Assembly: GCF_014385195.1 (NCBI RefSeq)
Contig: NZ_JACRTG010000025.1
Span: 1-64,000, forward strand
Source: Paratissierella segnis
Lineage (GTDB): Bacteria > Bacillota > Clostridia > Tissierellales > Tissierellaceae
Direction: 5' to 3'
Length of the DNA: 64,000 nt
This document shows, one piece after another, positions 1 through 8,533 of the stretch (position 1 is the stretch's first letter; each line of letters begins with the position of its first letter). Both the position numbers and the translations under genes were made by a program. The notes beneath the pieces were generated by a model that had not been told where the DNA came from, ran no database searches, and saw only the letters and a program-made list of their open reading frames with translations.

Positions 1-130
1 TTTTTCTCTCTATCCTGTTTTTTTCTTTGAATTTAAGAGGTTCTATTAATTTTGCCCTTTTTTAATCATTTCTTTTGTTTTTATTTGTTTTTTTATCTTG
101 ACATATTACCAGATTGCTCATTGAAGTCAT
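1..130 (-). pseudogene. Possible broken gene fragment running off the left edge
   Basis: From an ATG at 130 one minus-strand frame stays open for 22 codons, meets a single TAA (62-64) and then continues open in the same frame to the window edge. Both parts are lysine-rich, and the part after the stop contains EPLKFKEKN. There is no convincing ribosome binding site. A nonsense-disrupted gene is one reading; chance AT-rich coding is another. No family is recognised and no function is proposed. Confidence 0.2.
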
Positions 131-147
131 TTGATTAAATTCACAGC

Positions 148-921
148 TTACAATTCATCTTGCTCTACCCATTGCCATGTCAGCCCACCATCCTCCGTCG
201 TAAGATATAGAACTGAAGTAAAATTATCATCACTGTAAAGCTCAATTGGGTATCTGCCATACTCTTCTTGAAAAGTAGGAGAAAGCGGAGTAAAACAGTA
301 TTCATTCATATAATTGGGTATATCTACCATCATGCGTTCCCAAGTTTTCCCTCCATTAAGTGTTCGACTGATTTCAGGTCCTTGATCAGTAAAGTAGCGA
401 TAACTCATAAAGCCAACTTCTGAAGATGCAAAACCGGCTCCGGTCACTGTTCCCGGATACATTGCAAACTTGTCACCAACCCACCAAGTCACTCCGCCGT
501 CCGTAGAAGTGCAGACATTCGCATTTCCAGATCCCAACGATGGTCCAGTGCAGACTACCGCCCATGTGAAGTCATCGATAGTACCGCAGTAAACATCAAC
601 ATTCATCCAACCAGGTTCCATGTAGTCGCTTGCAGGAAAGTCATCAAATAATAACATAGGCAGACTGATGATGTAGGTTCCGCCCTTTTCTGTGTAAACG
701 TCAAAAGTGTCAATGGTTCCATCTTTTACATATCCCACAAACGGACTGACTTTCTCTTCTGCTGCTTTATCACTTGTATATTGTGCTGAAGCACATTTAA
801 GCGCACTGTTTTCAGCTTTAATTTTATTGCCGGAGCTTAAAGCGACAGCACAGCTTGTTAACAGGAACGCTAAAACAAATGTCAACACAAACGTCCATTT
901 AGATTTTCCTTTATATTTCAT
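148..921 (-). CDS. Asp-box (BNR-like) lipoprotein
   Basis: 257 residues. A basic N-terminus, a hydrophobic stretch (about 10-22) and a lipobox LTSC with the lipidated Cys at 24 mark an exported lipoprotein held on the outer face of the cytoplasmic membrane. Three Asp-box motifs of the form S/T-x-D/N-G-G-x-T-W lie near residues 139-146, 187-194 and 242-249, the turn signature of beta-propeller folds such as sialidases and photosystem-stability-like proteins. At this length there is not enough chain for a complete sialidase propeller, and no catalytic set was identified. An AAAGG-type ribosome binding site lies about 11 nt before the ATG. Its neighbours give no functional link. Lipoprotein call is firm; role unknown. 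Confidence 0.75.
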   Translation of the reverse strand: MKYKGKSKWTFVLTFVLAFLLTSCAVALSSGNKIKAENSALKCASAQYTSDKAAEEKVSPFVGYVKDGTIDTFDVYTEKGGTYIISLPMLLFDDFPASDYMEPGWMNVDVYCGTIDDFTWAVVCTGPSLGSGNANVCTSTDGGVTWWVGDKFAMYPGTVTGAGFASSEVGFMSYRYFTDQGPEISRTLNGGKTWERMMVDIPNYMNEYCFTPLSPTFQEEYGRYPIELYSDDNFTSVLYLTTEDGGLTWQWVEQDEL

Positions 922-1195
922 AATGCATGACAGCCTTTCACCATATATTTAAACATGATTATTATTTATTTTATCACTTTAATAATACCATATTATAGAA
1001 TACATTGACCCATTTCCGATTAATTGTAATAATATTGTAAATTTTTTGTTTAGGTAAATTATATAGCACAAGTTTTCTTTTAAAAATAAATATAAGTATC
1101 ATCTGAAAAAATAACATCTAAGGAAGCTTGTTTTTCTTCTGAAACTTTAATATCTGTATTTTTTACAACGTTCCGAAATATAAGATTTACGAAGT

Positions 1196-2395
1196 TTAGC
1201 AAATACCATTTCGAGTTTTACGTTCAAATTTGATATCTTTACAATCATTAAACCTAGCAAACCTTCTAATACAATCTATGATATTCTCATTAAGCCCATC
1301 ATAGCAATAATCAGCATTTTCAAGCCAAAAATTCTTAACTATAAGCCGCCTTGATTTTCTATCATTTATGACCTCTATCCTTCCGACAAAACTATCTCCA
1401 GATAGAATGGGTAATACATAGTACCCATATTTCCGTTGTGTAATAGGCGTATAAATTTCCCATTTATATTCAAAATCAAATATTTTATTGATCAATTTTC
1501 TGTCCCATAGCATGTTATCAAGAGGTGCGATAAATTCAGTTCGTTTCATAAAATTATCGCTATTCAATACAATTTCAATTAAAGACCTATCTTCTGATAA
1601 ACAATAAAAATTCTCTTCTATGCCATCAACAATGACTTTGATAATTTTACCTTTATTATATAATTTTTCAAATATAATATTTCGATCGGATGCTTTTAAG
1701 CCGCCAATTCCAAGCCATGCATCTGATGCTCTGTTCCAAAGTATTCCTATTGAACCAATACGCCTTAATATATTCCACTCTAAATGTTCTTCCTGTGTTA
1801 TATTGGGGTTATCAGCATTCAATACCTCATCAGGAATATATTCATCAGTAAGTGCATAATACTTGATTGCTCCCTTTTTATGATGAATAATAAGCTCACC
1901 CCCAAAATACAAAGTCTCCAACACTGCTCTGGATAAAGTGGTAGGACTCCAATACCAATCAACTTGTTTATTAAAATTAATATCTTTTGAAGACACAAAA
2001 TTTTTTTCTCTAATAATTTCCTTTATTTCTTCTCTAACAGCATCTATTTGATCCTTACTTCTGATATTTTGTCCATAATTAATTCGCTGCTTTGAAAAAT
2101 ACTTCCAATCATCTATACTAAAAATAGACATATTTTTATCAAAATAGTCCACGAGCTTTCTGTCTATGTATAAAAGCTTATATAACATATCTTTAGAAAA
2201 TCCCTCCACTCTAGATTGTAATACCAACTCAGAATTTTTCCCACAGACATCGATGGGGTCAAATTGGATGCAGCCCGCCTGTTTAATATAATCACATATA
2301 CCCTGTTCTTCGGTAAATTTATAATCCCCTATTAACCCCTGTTTTAAAAGAATGAAGTGTCGAGCTTGCTTATTTGTAAATTCCACTTGTACCAT
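1196..2395 (-). CDS. ycaQ: Winged-helix DNA glycosylase of the YcaQ/AlkX family
   Basis: 399 residues, matching the HTH_42 (YcaQ/AlkZ-like) family, whose studied members excise bulky or crosslinking alkyl-DNA lesions. The N-terminal helical part contains the family catalytic motif as Q44-F45-D46; the Q-x-D form is typical of the YcaQ/AlkX branch, while the AlkZ branch tied to azinomycin-type self-resistance has Q-x-Q. Length is normal for the family and no frame damage is seen. A strong AAGGAGGGGG ribosome binding site stands 5 nt before the ATG. The gene is monocistronic, downstream of the tRNA-Leu unit and its terminators. Enzymatic role is inferred from family and motif. Confidence 0.8.
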   Translation of the reverse strand: MVQVEFTNKQARHFILLKQGLIGDYKFTEEQGICDYIKQAGCIQFDPIDVCGKNSELVLQSRVEGFSKDMLYKLLYIDRKLVDYFDKNMSIFSIDDWKYFSKQRINYGQNIRSKDQIDAVREEIKEIIREKNFVSSKDINFNKQVDWYWSPTTLSRAVLETLYFGGELIIHHKKGAIKYYALTDEYIPDEVLNADNPNITQEEHLEWNILRRIGSIGILWNRASDAWLGIGGLKASDRNIIFEKLYNKGKIIKVIVDGIEENFYCLSEDRSLIEIVLNSDNFMKRTEFIAPLDNMLWDRKLINKIFDFEYKWEIYTPITQRKYGYYVLPILSGDSFVGRIEVINDRKSRRLIVKNFWLENADYCYDGLNENIIDCIRRFARFNDCKDIKFERKTRNGIC

Positions 2396-2493
2396 TTTTG
2401 CCCCCTCCTTTTTCTCTATTGTATCCTAAATAACATGGTATTGCAAACATTTGTTCTGATAAGGATAATATTTTTATACCTATAACAAATATA

Positions 2494-2514
2494 AAAAAAG
2501 GCATCCAGCGATGC
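2494..2514 (-). terminator. Rho-independent terminator (second, distal)
   Basis: On the minus strand GCATC-loop-GATGC is followed by C and a run of seven T (stem 2501-2514, T-run 2494-2500). It lies between the tRNA-Leu gene and ycaQ and would back up the terminator at 2594-2642. Confidence 0.55.
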
Positions 2515-2593
2515 GTTAAGGTAGATTTTCTTGGAACTCATTTACGAAAAGTTCTTTATTACTTTAATCAAAGTAGAACTTTCCTATTCGTTA

Positions 2594-2642
2594 TAACAAA
2601 AGCTACATTTCCATTGGTTTAATACCAACAAAAATGTAGCTT
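2594..2642 (-). terminator. Terminator downstream of tRNA-Leu copy 1
   Basis: An 11-bp perfect stem (arms 2600-2610 and 2632-2642) with an inner TTGGT/ACCAA helix, followed on the minus strand by TTTGTT. It sits 9 nt past the tRNA 3' end and is the likely end of the tRNA transcript. Confidence 0.65.
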
Positions 2643-2651
2643 ATAACTAGA

Positions 2652-2735
2652 TGCCGATGGTGGGATTTGAACCCACACGCCCTTTCGAGCAACGGACTCT
2701 GAACCCGTCTTGTCTGCCAATTCCAACACACCGGC
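2652..2735 (-). tRNA. tRNA-Leu (anticodon CAG), copy 1
   Basis: 84 nt with a class II long variable arm. The acceptor stem GCCGGTG pairs with CATCGGC (one G-T), the anticodon arm ACGGG/TCCGT encloses the loop TTCAGAG with anticodon CAG (codon CUG), and the T arm is GTGGG-TTCAAAT-CCCAC. CCA is not encoded. It differs from copy 2 (3330-3413) only by G versus A in the variable arm. The transcript continues from the upstream NimA-like gene and ends in the hairpin at 2594-2642. Confidence 0.95.
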
Positions 2736-2768
2736 ACACTCTTTATGAAAACTAAAATAATTAATATA

Positions 2769-3272
2769 CTAATTGGTTTGAGAATTTTTGCTTCTAACCA
2801 GTTCAATTGCCTCCTTACCACTCATGTGCTCAATCTTAAGCTCTATCATGCATGTAGCATTATACTCCCTGTCAATTGCCTGTTGACGATGTTCTTCATC
2901 GTGATCCGGTGCATACTTCTTAGAAAGAATATTGATTGCATTTCTTTTTTCTAATTCATCTTCCATAATGTGAGCTTTTCCAAAGACTATGACACTTCTA
3001 AAATAATTGGTATATTCATCGGGCACCACTTGATCCTTATTAACTACGCAAAAAGAAACTTTCTGATTTTTCCTGACAGCATCCACTCTATGGCCTTTTT
3101 TAGCACCGTGAAAGAAAATTTTATCATCATGATATACATAACTAACCGGAACAGCATATGGGTAATCATCATCCCCTAATACTGCCAATACACCGGATGT
3201 TCCACTATTTAAAATCTCAATACATTCTTGTGAGGATAATACCTGCTTTTTACGACGCATTTCTCTAAACAT
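2769..3272 (-). CDS. Pyridoxamine 5'-phosphate oxidase-fold flavoprotein (NimA-like)
   Basis: 167 residues with the start MFREMRRKKQ and a split-barrel flavin-binding body (VLAVLGDDDYPYAVPVSYVY, about 30-49; FHGAKKGHR, about 54-62) typical of the pyridoxamine phosphate oxidase-related family that includes NimA nitroimidazole-resistance reductases. Family members bind FMN or FAD in the cytoplasm; physiological substrates of most are unknown, so drug resistance should not be assumed. GAGGTGG ribosome binding site 5 nt before ATG. The gene lies between two near-identical tRNA-Leu genes on the same strand, 33 nt before copy 1 and 57 nt after copy 2, and is probably transcribed with them. Confidence 0.85.
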   Translation of the reverse strand: MFREMRRKKQVLSSQECIEILNSGTSGVLAVLGDDDYPYAVPVSYVYHDDKIFFHGAKKGHRVDAVRKNQKVSFCVVNKDQVVPDEYTNYFRSVIVFGKAHIMEDELEKRNAINILSKKYAPDHDEEHRQQAIDREYNATCMIELKIEHMSGKEAIELVRSKNSQTN

Positions 3273-3329
3273 ATAACCACCTCTTTCATATAATAAATAC
3301 TTCTAATAACATACCATGTTTTATTTTGA

Positions 3330-3413
3330 TGCCGATGGTGGGATTTGAACCCACACGCCCTTTCAAGCAACGGACTCTGAACCCGTCTTGTCTGCCAATT
3401 CCAACACACCGGC
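3330..3413 (-). tRNA. tRNA-Leu (anticodon CAG), copy 2
   Basis: 84 nt, same fold as copy 1, anticodon CAG, no encoded CCA. About 18 bases immediately 5' of both copies are also identical (ACACTCTTTATGAAAACT in plus-strand reading), so the duplicated unit is longer than the tRNA itself. Followed by the NimA-like gene. Confidence 0.95.
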
Positions 3414-3450
3414 ACACTCTTTATGAAAACTTATAAACACATCTTTCAAT

Positions 3451-3525
3451 TGGAGCTGATGGTGGGATTTGAACCCACGACCTGCGCATTACGAGTGCGC
3501 TGCTCTGCCTCTGAGCCACATCAGC
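3451..3525 (-). tRNA. tRNA-Thr (anticodon CGT)
   Basis: Acceptor GCTGATG/CATCAGC, anticodon loop CTCGTAA with CGT (codon ACG), T arm GTGGG-TTCAAAT-CCCAC. Here the 3' CCA is encoded (3451-3453), unlike the two leucine genes next to it. It is the first tRNA of the cluster in transcription order, 40 nt after the glutaredoxin gene. Confidence 0.95.
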
Positions 3526-3565
3526 GTACCTGAGAAATGTGGGATTTTGAGAGATTTGCTTAATA

Positions 3566-3799
3566 TTATTTATTTTCTTTAAACCATCCAATTATATCAT
3601 CTGATTCATAAAGCGGCTTACCATCTATTAAGAGCATTGGGACTTGATCTTTTCCCCCTAATTTTATTAATTCTTCCTCATTGCTTTTATCTGCATGAAT
3701 ATCCACCATATCTACATCAATATCATGTTCCTTCATATATTTTCTGACCTTATTACAATATGGACATCCTTCCATATAGTATAATTTTAAATCCTTCAT
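3566..3799 (-). CDS. Glutaredoxin-like thiol-disulfide oxidoreductase
   Basis: 77 residues, a minimal thioredoxin fold with the active site C-P-Y-C at 12-15, the cis-proline region QVPML (about 52-56) and the C-terminal YESDDIIGW helix start that is typical of NrdH/glutaredoxin-like proteins. It reduces protein or mixed disulfides in the cytosol; the specific partner is not evident. AGGAGG ribosome binding site. It follows ftsY by 26 nt and precedes the tRNA cluster, so it may be the last protein gene of the rnc-smc-ftsY run. Confidence 0.88.
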   Translation of the reverse strand: MKDLKLYYMEGCPYCNKVRKYMKEHDIDVDMVDIHADKSNEEELIKLGGKDQVPMLLIDGKPLYESDDIIGWFKENK

Positions 3800-3825
3800 T
3801 TCTTTTACCTCCTATATAATAAATT

Positions 3826-4881
3826 TTAACCAAATATTGCTTCAACGAAATCATCTATTATAAATGGCTGCAAGTCTTCAATACCCTCACCAATTCCCAC
3901 AAGTTTTACCGGAAGTCTCAATTCAGCCTGCAGTGCTATGATTACTCCGCCTTTTGCAGTCCCGTCAAGTTTTGTAAGAACAACTCCGGTAATATTAGCT
4001 ACTTCTTTAAATACCTTTGCCTGATTGATTGCATTTTGACCAGTTGTTGCATCTAGAACCAACAAAATCTCTTTAGTTGCATTTCCAAATTCCCTGTCTA
4101 CGACCCTAAATATTTTGTTTAGCTCATTCATTAAATTTGATTTGTTGTGTAGTCTACCGGCAGTATCACAGATTAGCACATCTGTTTTCCTTGCTTTTGC
4201 AGCTTGAATTCCGTCATATATGACTGCAGCAGGGTCTGCGCCTTCATTATGAGCCACAAATTCTACTTTTGAACGTTTACTCCACTCCTCTAATTGTTCA
4301 ATAGCAGCTGCTCGAAAGGTATCTCCAGCGGCTATAAGGACTTTTTTACCATCCTTTTTAAAACTATAAGACAGCTTCCCTATAGTGGTAGTCTTTCCCA
4401 CACCATTAACACCAACTACCAAGATAACAGCAGGCGTAGGTTCAATCGATAGTACATTGTCATCAACTGATTCTTTCATAAGGCTTTTAATTTCATCCTT
4501 TAATAATTCCTTAACTTCCATAGGATCATTAATTTTTTCCGATTTTACTTTTGCTTTTAATCTATCTATAAGCTCCATGGTAGTTGCTGCGCCAACATCA
4601 GCAGTGACCAAAACTTCTTCCAAATCTTCAAATAGCTCGTCATCAACTTTTTTATGAGAACTAAGGATATTTTCTATTTTGTTTGACATATCTTTACGAG
4701 TTTTTGTAAGTCCACCCTTAAGCTTTTCAAAAAAATTTGTTTTCTTCTCTGTTTGGGTCCCTTCAATGATTTCTTCAACTTCTTCAACAGCTTCTTCTTC
4801 AAATTGAGAGTCATCAATTTCCCCTGCTTCTTCTATTTCTATTTCTTTTTCTGTTTTCTTCTTTTTAAACCAATTAAACAT
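3826..4881 (-). CDS. ftsY: Signal recognition particle receptor FtsY
   Basis: SRP-receptor GTPase that docks ribosome-SRP complexes at the membrane. About 351 residues: a lysine patch then a very acidic A domain (about 10-45), an N helical bundle, and the G domain with GVNGVGKTTT (P loop), DTFRAAA, DTAGR and TKLDGTAKGG. I choose the ATG at 4881 (MFNWFKKKK), preceded by GGGTGAG, rather than an in-frame GTG at 4890. It begins 10 nt after the smc stop, so the two are almost certainly cotranscribed; the smc-ftsY pair is conserved in Firmicutes. Confidence 0.97.
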   Translation of the reverse strand: MFNWFKKKKTEKEIEIEEAGEIDDSQFEEEAVEEVEEIIEGTQTEKKTNFFEKLKGGLTKTRKDMSNKIENILSSHKKVDDELFEDLEEVLVTADVGAATTMELIDRLKAKVKSEKINDPMEVKELLKDEIKSLMKESVDDNVLSIEPTPAVILVVGVNGVGKTTTIGKLSYSFKKDGKKVLIAAGDTFRAAAIEQLEEWSKRSKVEFVAHNEGADPAAVIYDGIQAAKARKTDVLICDTAGRLHNKSNLMNELNKIFRVVDREFGNATKEILLVLDATTGQNAINQAKVFKEVANITGVVLTKLDGTAKGGVIIALQAELRLPVKLVGIGEGIEDLQPFIIDDFVEAIFG

Positions 4882-4891
4882 TTTTCTCACC

Positions 4892-7800
4892 CTAACTAGC
4901 CATATTATCCATATTATCTTTAAGCTTTACTGATACTAGCTTACTTACCCCTTCTTCTTCCATGGTAATGCCATATAATACATCGGCAATTTCCATCGTA
5001 ATCTTTCTATGAGTTATCAATATAAATTGAGTAGAATTACAAAAATCCTTTAGATAACTAGTATACCTATTGATATTCGCCTCGTCAAGAGCAGCATCAA
5101 TTTCATCTAGTATACAAAAAGGAGCTGGCTTAGCCTTAAGTATTGCAAACAACAATGCTACAGCAGTAAGAGATTTTTCTCCTCCTGATAAAAGCGTTAA
5201 ATTTTGTAATTTTTTCCCCGGAGGCTGTGCTTTAATATTTATTCCTACATTTAAAATATCATCGCCTTCTTCAATTTCCAAATAGGCTTTTCCACCACTA
5301 AATAATATTTTAAATATTTCAGAGAAGTTTTTATTTATTTCTTGGAAAGTAGCCAAAAATCTGCTTTTCATTTTCTTTTCCATGTCTTTTATAACTTCTT
5401 CGAGATTATCTTTTGCCTCTATTAGATCATCATGCTGATTTGTTAAAAATTCCAATCTCTCCTTTGTATTTTTATAGCTCTCTATCGCATCTATATTGAC
5501 ATTCCCTAGATTCTTAATTTCCAATTTCAATTCTTCGACTTCTTTATGAGCATCTTGTATACTGTTAATTTCAATTTCATATCTTGAACTTTCCTCAATT
5601 GAGACTCCATAATCATCATAAATCTTATTTCTGCTATTTTCAAGTTGAATTTCATACTTAGTAAGTTTTACTTCCAAATTGTTTTTCAACTTTTCTAATT
5701 CAGAAAGTTTATTATTCACGATTTTTAACCGATCTTGCTCATCATAAAAGGTCTTCATAAAATTGTCCTTCTTCTTTAACAAATCATTTAATTTGCTGGT
5801 TGTAGCTTCTTCTTCTCTTTCTTGATTTTTAATCTCTTCATCAAGGCTTAGTCGGTTGCTCTTTAGATTTTTTAATTCCTCATTTATAGCTAAAATTAAA
5901 GCATCTTTTTTTTGAATTAAATCTTCAATTTCAATTTTATTTGAATTAAAACTTTCTTCCTTATCATTCATGTTTTGAAGATTGGTTTTTAATGCATTTA
6001 TCTTTATTCTTAAATCTGTAACTTTCCCTTCTAATTCGTCCCTTGAAATTTTATTGTTTTCATGTTCTTTTGAATTACCACTAATTTTTCCCTTTATATC
6101 TTCAATATTTTTTTCATATTCATTTATAGCCAATTTTAATTTACTTGAATTGGCTTCAAAATCTTTATTTTCATTTACAAGGGTGCTGATTTCCTGTTCC
6201 TTTTTTTCAATTTCTTCACTTAGCTTAATCTTCTCATTTAAACAATTATCTTTGCTGTTTTTATTGCTAAATAAGTCCATTTCAATTTTCTTTATATTGG
6301 GCTCCAATTCAGTTAAAGAGAGCGTTATTCTATATAATTCCTCATCTAATTTTGACTTCTCATTTTCCAGCTCTCCAATATATTGATTATTTTTATCAAT
6401 TTCGGCTTTAAGGCTTGCTATCTTATTTCTCCTACTAATAATGCTTATGGAATTGTTCCCGGAACTTCCTCCGGTAATAGAACCGCCTATATTTATGACT
6501 TCACCTTCTAATGTGACAATTCTGTAATTGTGTTCATATTTTTTCGAAAGCTTAATTCCACTATCATAATCCTTTACAATTATAATTCTACCCAATAGAT
6601 TTTCAAAGATATTTTGATATTCTTTTTCGTAGGTAATAAGGTCGCTGGCAAGTCCCAATATATTATAATCAATTTTATCCTTAGGGTTAAGGCTTATAGT
6701 TTTTCCCTTAATGACATTCTTTGGTAAAAATGTTGCTCTGCCCAGCCTTTGCTTTTTCAAGTATTCAATCAATTTCTTTGCATCATTTTCATCGTTAACC
6801 ACAATATGTTGAGCGCTCGATTCTAAGGCAACTTCAATTGCTCTCTCATATTTTACATCTACAGTAAAAAGTTCCAACACTACTCCAATTAAGCCTTTAT
6901 TAAGGCTCAAATCTTTCTTTGCTCCTTGGAGTAATCCCTTTACACTTTTATAATACCCATCATAGCCTTCTTCCATATTTTTATATAAATTGTAATTGGA
7001 AATAAGTCCATGAAGTTTAATTTCATTCTTTTTGATTTCGTCATTAATGTTGTTGCATTTATTCAATATGGTACCTTTTTTTACATCCAGCTCCTTTAAA
7101 TTATCGCTGCTAATCTCTAATTCTCGTTTCAATTCACTTTCTGAATTTACAAGTTCATCATATCTCTTTTCCAAATCCAATATGCTTCTATTAGTATTTT
7201 CAACTTCTTTATTTAATTGATTAATTCTCTTATCTATATTTTCTTTAAATGAATTAATTGAATTAATTTCGCTTTTTTTGTCAGAAAGCTTGTTATAAAT
7301 ATTAATCATTTGATCCTTATCGTAATTTGATTTTCTTTCAATTTCCAATAAATAATCGTTCATTTGCTCCAATTTTTCTTTGTTGAATTCATATTCTGCA
7401 TTTATTGAATTTAAATTTTCTTTTATTATTCCTTTTTCTTTATCTAACTCATCTTTAGACTTGTGCAAATTTCCTAAAGACTCAATATGCTTTATCTTTT
7501 CCTCTTTTAATCTTTCTAAATCTAAATTAAGATATTTTTCTTTTTCATTTAATAAAGATATTTTGTTTCTATTATTTTCAAAGAGTTTGACTGTATCAAA
7601 TTTAATGCTTCTTGATTCTTCAATTTCTGATTCAAGATTGTGAACAGTTTCTTTTAATTTATTATATTTTCCGTCAATAGCATCTTTTTCTTCCTCTAAT
7701 ATATTTACCTGTGTTATTATTTTTTCTTTCTCGGTGTTTGCATCTTCTATTTGCTTATTTATTTTTTTATAATCTCTTATAAAAAGGTTAATTTCAAGGT

Positions 7801-8470
7801 CTTTAAGTCTAGAATATAATCTTGTAAATTTTAAAGCCTTTTCGGACTCCTGTTCCAATATATCTTTCTGGCTTGATATCTCATGAAGTAAATCCTTAAT
7901 CCTCACAAGATTGTTTTCTGTTTTCTCTAAACGTCTTTCTGATTCTTCTTTTTTTGTTTTGTACTTTACAATACCAGCTGCTTCTTCAAATACACCTCTT
8001 CTGTCCTCAGGTCTATTGGATAATATTTCATCTATCTTGCCTTGTCCAACTATAGAATATCCGTCTTTGCCGACACCTGTGTCCATGAATAGCTCCCTAA
8101 TATCCTTTAATCTACAAGAGTTTTTATTTATGTAATACTCGCTTTCACCGGATCTAAACATTCTCCTTGTAACTTCCACTTCAGAATAATCTATGGGAAT
8201 TACACCGTCGTTGTTATCAAAAGTAATCGCAACTTCAGAAAAACCAACCGCTCTTCTTTTATCAGTTCCGGAAAATATTACGTCTTCCATCTTATTACCC
8301 CTAAGACTTTTCACGCTTTGCTCTCCAAGCACCCATTTTATAGCATCAGCAATATTGCTTTTGCCGCTGCCATTTGGTCCAACAATAGCTGTAATGTCTT
8401 CTGTGAATTCTATCTCGGTCTTATCTGCGAAGGATTTAAAGCCTTGTATCTCTATTTTTTTTAAGTACAA
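4892..8470 (-). CDS. smc: Chromosome segregation ATPase SMC
   Basis: Core of the bacterial condensin that loads with ScpA/ScpB and organises the chromosome. About 1192 residues (family usually near 1190): N-terminal head with Walker A GPNGSGKSN (31-39), coiled coil, hinge with GGSITGG near the middle, return coiled coil, and C-terminal head with LSGGEKSL and Walker B ILDEIDAALDEAN. The start is taken as the TTG at 8470, giving M-Y-L-K-K-I as in homologues and placed 7 nt after GGGGTG; in-frame ATG 8485 and TTG 8518 have poorer ribosome binding sites. Flanked by a radical SAM gene and ftsY. Confidence 0.97.
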   Translation of the reverse strand: MYLKKIEIQGFKSFADKTEIEFTEDITAIVGPNGSGKSNIADAIKWVLGEQSVKSLRGNKMEDVIFSGTDKRRAVGFSEVAITFDNNDGVIPIDYSEVEVTRRMFRSGESEYYINKNSCRLKDIRELFMDTGVGKDGYSIVGQGKIDEILSNRPEDRRGVFEEAAGIVKYKTKKEESERRLEKTENNLVRIKDLLHEISSQKDILEQESEKALKFTRLYSRLKDLEINLFIRDYKKINKQIEDANTEKEKIITQVNILEEEKDAIDGKYNKLKETVHNLESEIEESRSIKFDTVKLFENNRNKISLLNEKEKYLNLDLERLKEEKIKHIESLGNLHKSKDELDKEKGIIKENLNSINAEYEFNKEKLEQMNDYLLEIERKSNYDKDQMINIYNKLSDKKSEINSINSFKENIDKRINQLNKEVENTNRSILDLEKRYDELVNSESELKRELEISSDNLKELDVKKGTILNKCNNINDEIKKNEIKLHGLISNYNLYKNMEEGYDGYYKSVKGLLQGAKKDLSLNKGLIGVVLELFTVDVKYERAIEVALESSAQHIVVNDENDAKKLIEYLKKQRLGRATFLPKNVIKGKTISLNPKDKIDYNILGLASDLITYEKEYQNIFENLLGRIIIVKDYDSGIKLSKKYEHNYRIVTLEGEVINIGGSITGGSSGNNSISIISRRNKIASLKAEIDKNNQYIGELENEKSKLDEELYRITLSLTELEPNIKKIEMDLFSNKNSKDNCLNEKIKLSEEIEKKEQEISTLVNENKDFEANSSKLKLAINEYEKNIEDIKGKISGNSKEHENNKISRDELEGKVTDLRIKINALKTNLQNMNDKEESFNSNKIEIEDLIQKKDALILAINEELKNLKSNRLSLDEEIKNQEREEEATTSKLNDLLKKKDNFMKTFYDEQDRLKIVNNKLSELEKLKNNLEVKLTKYEIQLENSRNKIYDDYGVSIEESSRYEIEINSIQDAHKEVEELKLEIKNLGNVNIDAIESYKNTKERLEFLTNQHDDLIEAKDNLEEVIKDMEKKMKSRFLATFQEINKNFSEIFKILFSGGKAYLEIEEGDDILNVGINIKAQPPGKKLQNLTLLSGGEKSLTAVALLFAILKAKPAPFCILDEIDAALDEANINRYTSYLKDFCNSTQFILITHRKITMEIADVLYGITMEEEGVSKLVSVKLKDNMDNMAS

Positions 8471-8533
8471 ATCACAACACCCCATTAGCTTCTCTATTCG
8501 TTTTAAAAAGGCTTCCAAGCTATAGGAAACCTA

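Noticed and set aside
1075..1195. Open minus-strand stretch of about 40 codons ending in TAA after ...DDTYIYF
   Set aside because: It has no start or ribosome binding site and overlaps the end of ycaQ; it could be a gene relic but cannot be told from chance.
2603..3415. Open frames overlapping the tRNA-Leu genes (2603-2821 and 3209-3415)
   Set aside because: Their common sequence is the translated tRNA; they have no independent coding evidence.
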